64,000 nt of DNA. Origin: Stappia sp. TSB10P1A. GTDB taxonomy: Bacteria; Pseudomonadota; Alphaproteobacteria; Rhizobiales; Stappiaceae. The translations under genes and the position numbers were made by a program. Every line of letters starts with the position of its first letter. Position 1 is the first letter of the stretch. Location of the stretch: assembly GCF_900185725.1 (NCBI RefSeq), contig NZ_FYAU01000016.1:248001-312000 (forward strand), given 5' to 3'. Positions 60,217-64,000 of this stretch are shown here, piece by piece. The notes under the pieces are model-generated. The model was not told where the DNA came from. It saw only the letters and a list, made by a program, of their open reading frames with translations, and did no database searches.

Positions 60217-61890
60217 TCAGCCGGCGCGGATCTGGCTGAGGGTGCGCACCGGGGTGATCGCCTCCGGATCGAGCTTGAGATGCAGCAGCGCCGGCCCGCC
60301 GGAGGCTGCCGCCCGCTCGAAGGCCGGGCCGAACTCCTCCGCCGTCAGCACCGTTTCCGCATGGGCGCCATAGGCGCGGGCAAGCGCTGCGAAGTCCGGA
60401 TTGACGAGGCTGGTCGCCGAGACGCGGCCGGGGAACTCGCGCTCCTGATGCATGCGGATGGTGCCGTACATGCCGTTGTCGACGACGACGAGGATGAGGT
60501 TGGCCTTGTCCTGGCAGGCGGTGCCGAATTCCTGCAGGGTCATCTGCAGGCAGCCGTCGCCGGCAAAGCAGACGACGCGGCGGCCGGGCGAATGCAGCGC
60601 CGCGGCAATGGCGGCGGGAAGGCCGTAGCCCATCGAGCCGCTGGTCGGGGCAAGCTGGGTGTTGTGCCGGCGGAACCGGTGGAAGCGGTGCACCCAGGTG
60701 GCGTAGTTGCCCGCGCCATTGGTCAGCACCGCGTCTTCCGGCAGGTTTTCCTCCAGCCAGTCCATCACCTGCGCCATCTGCAGGGCGCCCGGCACCTGGG
60801 GACGTGCACCCGACCAGGCGAGATAATCGGCATGGGCCGCCTCGGCGAGGCCCGACCAGGCGATCTCGTTCGGCGGCTGCAGGCCCTCCAGCGCGGCGGC
60901 AAAGCCGATCGGGCTCGCGTGGATCGCAAGGTCCGGCAGGTAGACGCGGCCGAGTTCCTCGGCGCCGGCATGGACATGCACCAGGGCCTGGCGCGGCAAG
61001 GGAATGTCGAGCAGCGTGTAGGACTGGCTCGGCATCTCCGACATGCGGCCGCCGACGAGAAGCAGCAGGTCCGCCTCCTTCACCCGCTCGGCCAGCGCCG
61101 GGTTGATGCCGATGCCGACATCGCCGGCATAATTGGGATGCAGGTTGTCGAACAGCATCTGCCGGCGGAACGAGCAGGCGACCGGCAGGCGGAAGCGCTC
61201 GGCGAAGCGCACCAGCGCGGCGCGCGCCGCCTCGCTCCAGCGGCTGCCGCCGAGGATCACCAGCGGCCGGCGCGCCGCCCACAGGCGCTTTTGCAGCTCC
61301 GCCATCTGGGCGAGGGAGGGATGCGTCTCGACCGGGCGGAACGGCGGCAGTTCCATCACCTCGGCGGTTCGGGCGAGCGTGTCCTCCGGCAGGGCGAGGA
61401 CCACCGGGCCGGGGCGGCCGGAGGTCGCCACATGATAGGCGCGCGACAGCATCTCGGGGATGCGCGCCGGGTCCTCGATCTCGGCGACCCATTTGGCGAT
61501 GCCGCCGAACATCTGCCGGTAGTCGACCTCCTGGAAAGCGTCGCGGCCGCGCATGCCGGTCTCGATCTGGCCGACGAAGAGGATCATCGGCGTGGAATCC
61601 TGCTGCGCGACATGCAGGCCGGCGGCGGCATTGGTGGCGCCGGGGCCGCGGGTGACCATGCAGATGCCGGGCCGGCCCGTAAGCTTGCCGAAGGCCTCCG
61701 CCATCATCGCCGCGCCGCCTTCCTGGCGGCACACCGTCACCGGAATGGAGGCATCATGCAGGGCGTCGAGCACCGGCAGGTAGCTCTCCCCCGGCACGCA
61801 GAAGACGCGGCCCGCGCCAAGCTGCTCCAGCGCCTTGACCAGCAAAAATCCGCCCGTACCGGAGATCCGGCGCGCCTCGTTCCCGTGCAT
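60217..61890 (-). CDS. Thiamine diphosphate-dependent enzyme (acetolactate synthase-like)
   Basis: The 557-residue protein has the three ThDP-enzyme domains: N-terminal PYR with GAGRVFCVPGESYLPVLDAL and the catalytic Glu in CRQEGGAAMMAEAFGKLTGR, a central DHS-like domain, and C-terminal PP with the ThDP motif GDGCLQMTLQEF...NLILVVVDNG (GDG then N about 28 residues on). This is acetolactate synthase-like but is not next to an ilvN subunit, so it could be any decarboxylase or lyase of the family, such as a benzoylformate or sulfoacetaldehyde type. The start is ATG 61890. Convergent with the PatZ-like gene; the next gene is upstream on the same strand. Confidence 0.9.
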   Translation of the reverse strand: MHGNEARRISGTGGFLLVKALEQLGAGRVFCVPGESYLPVLDALHDASIPVTVCRQEGGAAMMAEAFGKLTGRPGICMVTRGPGATNAAAGLHVAQQDSTPMILFVGQIETGMRGRDAFQEVDYRQMFGGIAKWVAEIEDPARIPEMLSRAYHVATSGRPGPVVLALPEDTLARTAEVMELPPFRPVETHPSLAQMAELQKRLWAARRPLVILGGSRWSEAARAALVRFAERFRLPVACSFRRQMLFDNLHPNYAGDVGIGINPALAERVKEADLLLLVGGRMSEMPSQSYTLLDIPLPRQALVHVHAGAEELGRVYLPDLAIHASPIGFAAALEGLQPPNEIAWSGLAEAAHADYLAWSGARPQVPGALQMAQVMDWLEENLPEDAVLTNGAGNYATWVHRFHRFRRHNTQLAPTSGSMGYGLPAAIAAALHSPGRRVVCFAGDGCLQMTLQEFGTACQDKANLILVVVDNGMYGTIRMHQEREFPGRVSATSLVNPDFAALARAYGAHAETVLTAEEFGPAFERAAASGGPALLHLKLDPEAITPVRTLSQIRAG

Positions 61891-62013
61891 GTGGCTCCAT
61901 CCCGCTCGAAAGTGTCGTTGCCTGCCGGTATAGCCGCCGGCGCCCCCCCGCGCAAAGGCACGAGTGTCGGCATCTCATTCCGAACCGGAATGACCCTCGC
62001 GTCGGCAGGGCCG

Positions 62014-62394
62014 TCAGAGCTCCTGCACCGTCACCACCTGGAACGTATGCAACTCGCCGTCCTCGTCGCGGATGGAGACATATTCGCCCGGCACGAAGGC
62101 ATGGGCGCCGAAGCGGTAGCCGGCCTCGTCGTCCTCGTCGCCGCCGATGTCGTAGTGAAACGCCCAGGAGCCGCCCGGCCGGCGCACCAGATGGCCGATG
62201 TCGTGCTCCTCGTCCGCCCAGAACCGCCGCACGCGGCACGCCTCGCGATGCTGCTTCCACAGGACGGCATCGATATGCCCGTCCTCGCCGAGCGGGGCGA
62301 TGAACTCGTAGCCATGCCGCGCCGAGCCGGCCGGAAACTCGCGGGTGCGGGCAAGGTTGAGGCGGATCTTGCGCAAGGGGGACTGGGCTGTCAT
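62014..62394 (-). CDS. Conserved small acidic protein of unknown function
   Basis: The 126-residue protein is rich in Asp, Glu and His with the pattern RKIRLNLARTREFPAGSARHGYEF, GEDGHIDAVLWKQHREACRVRRFW, DIGGDEDDEAGYRFGAHAFVPGEYVS and HTFQVVTV. The pattern looks like a small beta-rich domain; no signal or membrane segment. I recall it only as a conserved Rhizobiales hypothetical. ATG 62394 is chosen, with GGGAG 11 bases upstream; it lies 123 bases upstream of the ThDP gene on the same strand. Function unknown. Confidence 0.7.
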   Translation of the reverse strand: MTAQSPLRKIRLNLARTREFPAGSARHGYEFIAPLGEDGHIDAVLWKQHREACRVRRFWADEEHDIGHLVRRPGGSWAFHYDIGGDEDDEAGYRFGAHAFVPGEYVSIRDEDGELHTFQVVTVQEL

Positions 62395-62491
62395 CGGATC
62401 GGATACTCCCGTGTTGCCGATATTGTTCCGCCAGTGTGCGCCCGCAGGGGCTGCCGACAATGAGCAAAATCAAGCCGGCAACACAATGGCA

Positions 62492-62637
62492 GCCGGAAAC
62501 CGGCCTCGCAGCCCTGGACAAAAGGGGGCGGGGCCGGAAACCGGCCCCGCAGCCCTGGACAAAAAGGGGGCGGGGCCGGAAACCGGCCCCGCAGCCCAAG
62601 ACGAAAAGGGGGCGGGGCCGGAAACCGGCCCCGCCCC
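62492..62637 (-). repeat. 42-bp tandem repeat array of terminator-like hairpins after gcrA
   Basis: Three and a half units of 41-42 bases (62492-62532, 62533-62574, 62575-62616, partial 62617-62637) are head to tail. Each core unit is a stem GCGGGGCCGG / CCGGCCCCGC with loop AAA, and on the minus strand it is followed by CCCC and four or five T. The gene-proximal copy has the longest stem. This covers most of the 306-base gap after gcrA; the outermost copy (62492) has one change in the stem. Confidence 0.9.
62604..62637 (-). terminator. Gene-proximal gcrA terminator (first unit of the array)
   Basis: GGGGCGGGGCCGG and CCGGCCCCGCCCC form a perfect 13-bp stem with loop AAA (TTT on the minus strand), and CTTTT follows on the minus strand. 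It is the copy closest to the gcrA stop (64 bases). Confidence 0.85.
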
Positions 62638-62700
62638 GGGGGTCAAACGCTGCCGCCTGGGAGGGGGAAAGCGGGCCGCGTCGAACCCGAACCGTTGCTG

Positions 62701-63231
62701 TCAGACGGCGATGGCGCGCAGCGGCAGAGCCTGGATCGGCGCGGCCGCGCGCTCGGCGGCAGGACGGCGGCGGCGGACGCCCTGATAGGCGAGGCCGTGA
62801 TGAAACTCGCAGTAAGAGCGGCCATTCTCGGCCTCGTGGCTGCAGAAGTGGAAGTCGGCATCCGCCGGATCGCCGATCGGCCACTTGCAGGTGCGGCTGG
62901 TCAGCGTCATCAGCGTGACGCGGTCGCCCTGCTCCGCCTGAAAGCCGGTCTCGAGCACAAGGCCGAGGTCGCGCTGGAACTGCTTCTCCATGATGCTCTC
63001 ACGCGGCGCCGGCCGGGCACCGACCAGGGCGAGCGACGGCTTGCCGCGCTGGACCCGCGGCTTGGGGCGGTGGCTGGTGGCCGGAGACCGCTTGGGAAGC
63101 CCCATGCGATGGGCCTTGCCGATCACCGCATTGCGCGTGATGCCCGCCATCACATAGGCGATCTGGCTGGCGCTGAGCCCCTGCAGCCACAGCTTCCTGA
63201 GCAGATCTTCGCGTTCCTGAGTCCAAGCCAT
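62701..63231 (-). CDS. gcrA: GcrA cell-cycle regulator
   Basis: GcrA is an alphaproteobacterial transcription factor that works with sigma-70 at promoters methylated by CcrM and drives early cell-cycle genes. The 176-residue protein has the GcrA start AWTQEREDLLRKLWLQGLSA-SQIAYVM with TRNAVIGKAHRMGL (DNA-binding helix) and the C-terminal zinc-like part CKWPIGDP...FHFCSHE...GRSYCEFHHGLAYQG. GGGG upstream supports ATG 63231. The next gene upstream (63486-63908) is on the same strand. A perfect CtrA box lies 206 bases before its ATG, and a GANTC site (GAGTC, 63219-63223) overlaps its first codons. Terminator array downstream. Confidence 0.95.
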   Translation of the reverse strand: MAWTQEREDLLRKLWLQGLSASQIAYVMAGITRNAVIGKAHRMGLPKRSPATSHRPKPRVQRGKPSLALVGARPAPRESIMEKQFQRDLGLVLETGFQAEQGDRVTLMTLTSRTCKWPIGDPADADFHFCSHEAENGRSYCEFHHGLAYQGVRRRRPAAERAAAPIQALPLRAIAV

Positions 63232-63436
63232 GTTCAGCCCCGCTTTCCTGACCGAGAGGAAGCCTTGCCCGAGGCGAAGGTTTCCCGTTCCGCCAGAGCC
63301 CTGTCGGGCACTGGCGGTTGCCAATATTCTGTCGTGTTCGGTAGCGATCTCGATCGCCGTTTCCAGGTTCCGGGCCTTGTCGCCCGACGCCCTTGCGTTA
63401 CCCGATGAACGTGCCATCGACTATGCGTATTGTATA

Positions 63437-63452
63437 GTTAACAAAAACTTAA
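63437..63452 (-). promoter_or_regulatory. CtrA binding box upstream of gcrA
   Basis: On the minus strand the sequence reads TTAAGTTTTTGTTAAC: TTAA-N7-TTAAC, an exact match to the full CtrA box. It lies in the 254-base AT-rich gap between gcrA and the adjacent winged-helix gene. Confidence 0.85.
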
Positions 63453-63485
63453 TGCGTCAATTGATTGGGGTTTTCAATGTGAATT

Positions 63486-63908
63486 CTACTTCTTTTTCTC
63501 AAGTATTATTGAGTTTATAGATTTAACGACAATGTCGACGACGTCTTTCTGGAATTTTCTGCTTATATCTTCTTGCTGCTGAGCGGGGTGCGCAAAGTCC
63601 ATACGGTCAGATATAGAAAAGACAAGCTTCTGCCTCTCTTTCCTCATTTCAAGGATCCCGTCCGCGCACATTTTCTCCACCTTTCTGCGCACGGTCGAGT
63701 AGGGAATGTCGGTTTCCTCAGAGATAGTTTCAATATCCGCATCGATCTTGTTCGCATTCGCAATGGCTATCGTCGTCAGGATCATAAGCTGACCAAGATC
63801 ATTTACCTCGTATTCCTCCATGAAACGGAACATGAGACTGAAGAACATCTCATAGAGGCGGAGGATCCGATGAGCCTGAGTCGGAAGTTCGTCGTCCTGC
63901 AGCGACAT
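63486..63908 (-). CDS. Low-GC winged-helix transcriptional regulator
   Basis: The 140-residue protein has a long N-terminal helix pair (RLYEMFFSLMFRFMEEYEV), a winged-helix core with ADIETISEETDIPYSTVRRKVEKMCADGILEM and a beta wing (KLVFSISDRM), and a charged C-terminal helix (DISRKFQKDVVDIVVKSI). It looks like a MarR/PadR-type DNA-binding protein, but I do not recognise a named family. Its base composition is much lower in GC than its neighbours. GGGAGGA six bases before ATG 63908 is a strong ribosome site. It is directly upstream of gcrA on the same strand. Confidence 0.8.
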   Translation of the reverse strand: MSLQDDELPTQAHRILRLYEMFFSLMFRFMEEYEVNDLGQLMILTTIAIANANKIDADIETISEETDIPYSTVRRKVEKMCADGILEMRKERQKLVFSISDRMDFAHPAQQQEDISRKFQKDVVDIVVKSINSIILEKKK

Positions 63909-64000
63909 CGCGATCCTCCCTCGGCTCCACCTTCGTCATTTTGACGATGTTTCACCATTTCCCGGGGCGATTCCCGACCATGCAAGCCGCAAGGCGCCCG

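Noticed and set aside
62492..62637. Tandem repeats that could suggest a CRISPR array.
   Set aside because: The units are directly contiguous with no variable spacers, and there is no cas gene.
62436..62918. An open frame on the + strand reads a repeated KRGRGRKPAPQPWT unit and looks like an AT-hook or histone-like protein.
   Set aside because: All three frames stay open through the 42-bp array, the frame continues antisense over gcrA with no family similarity, and the hairpin-plus-T-tract reading on the minus strand explains the array better.

Overview
The window is high-GC DNA from an alphaproteobacterium, most likely of the Hyphomicrobiales (a Stappiaceae/Rhizobiales-type genome is an inference, not a proof). 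The evidence is a GcrA cell-cycle regulator behind a perfect CtrA box, an alphaproteobacterial-type HisS next to HisZ/HisG, a GCS2-type glutamate-cysteine ligase, DUF1127 and DUF3422 proteins, and three TRAP transporters. I see no phage, IS element, CRISPR array, rRNA or tRNA. The strongest compositional outliers are a patch inside hisS and the AT-rich regulator gene at the right edge.

Layout. 0-8 kb: a truncated Tad-type pilus protein with a VWA domain, groESL behind a sigma-70-like promoter and CIRCE operator, slyX, and the hisS-hisZ-hisG operon. 8-12.6 kb: an envelope glycosylation cluster (GT2-GtrA fusion, GT39-type transferase, degenerate ChbG/HpnK-like protein) and a Crp/Fnr regulator. 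12.7-19 kb: an amidase, then a TRAP operon (dctP-Q-M) ending in an isocitrate-lyase/PEP-mutase-family enzyme. 19-23 kb: Tag glycosylase, a CheZ-like phosphatase, a DUF2927 protein and an L,D-transpeptidase. 23-29 kb: glcDEF glycolate oxidase divergent from a LysR regulator, then a cytochrome c. 29-39 kb: a DUF3422 protein, a second TRAP system, and a divergent GntR regulator followed by lutABC and a conserved unknown gene; together this looks like a lactate/2-hydroxyacid uptake and oxidation island. 39-47 kb: DMT transporter, LysR regulator, DUF1127 protein, gshA, rsmE, xseA. 47-54 kb: a third TRAP operon with its DctB/DctD two-component system, a canonical sigma-54 promoter and paired upstream palindromes. 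54-62 kb: acyl-CoA dehydrogenase, fasciclin protein, a universal stress protein behind tandem FNR-type boxes, a PatZ-like acyl-CoA synthetase/acetyltransferase and a ThDP enzyme. 62-64 kb: a tandem array of terminator hairpins, gcrA with its CtrA box, and a low-GC winged-helix regulator.

How it fits together. Much of the window imports and oxidises small organic acids: three TRAP uptake systems, Glc and Lut iron-sulfur/flavin oxidases, and their dedicated regulators (GntR, LysR, DctBD). Each of the three TRAP operons has a stem-loop in the gap between the binding-protein gene and the permease genes. A second theme is short tandem repeats in or beside genes: 12 bp at the hisZ start, 12 bp at a LysR C-terminus, 33 bp in dctB, 30 bp at the dctB-dctD junction and 42 bp after gcrA. 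The coding ones are all multiples of three.

I did not find a clearly new multi-gene defence or mobile system. The most notable new signals are the amplified terminator array, the repeats in dctBD, the recombinant-looking hisS insertion domain, and the very complete regulatory architectures at dctP and at the universal stress gene.
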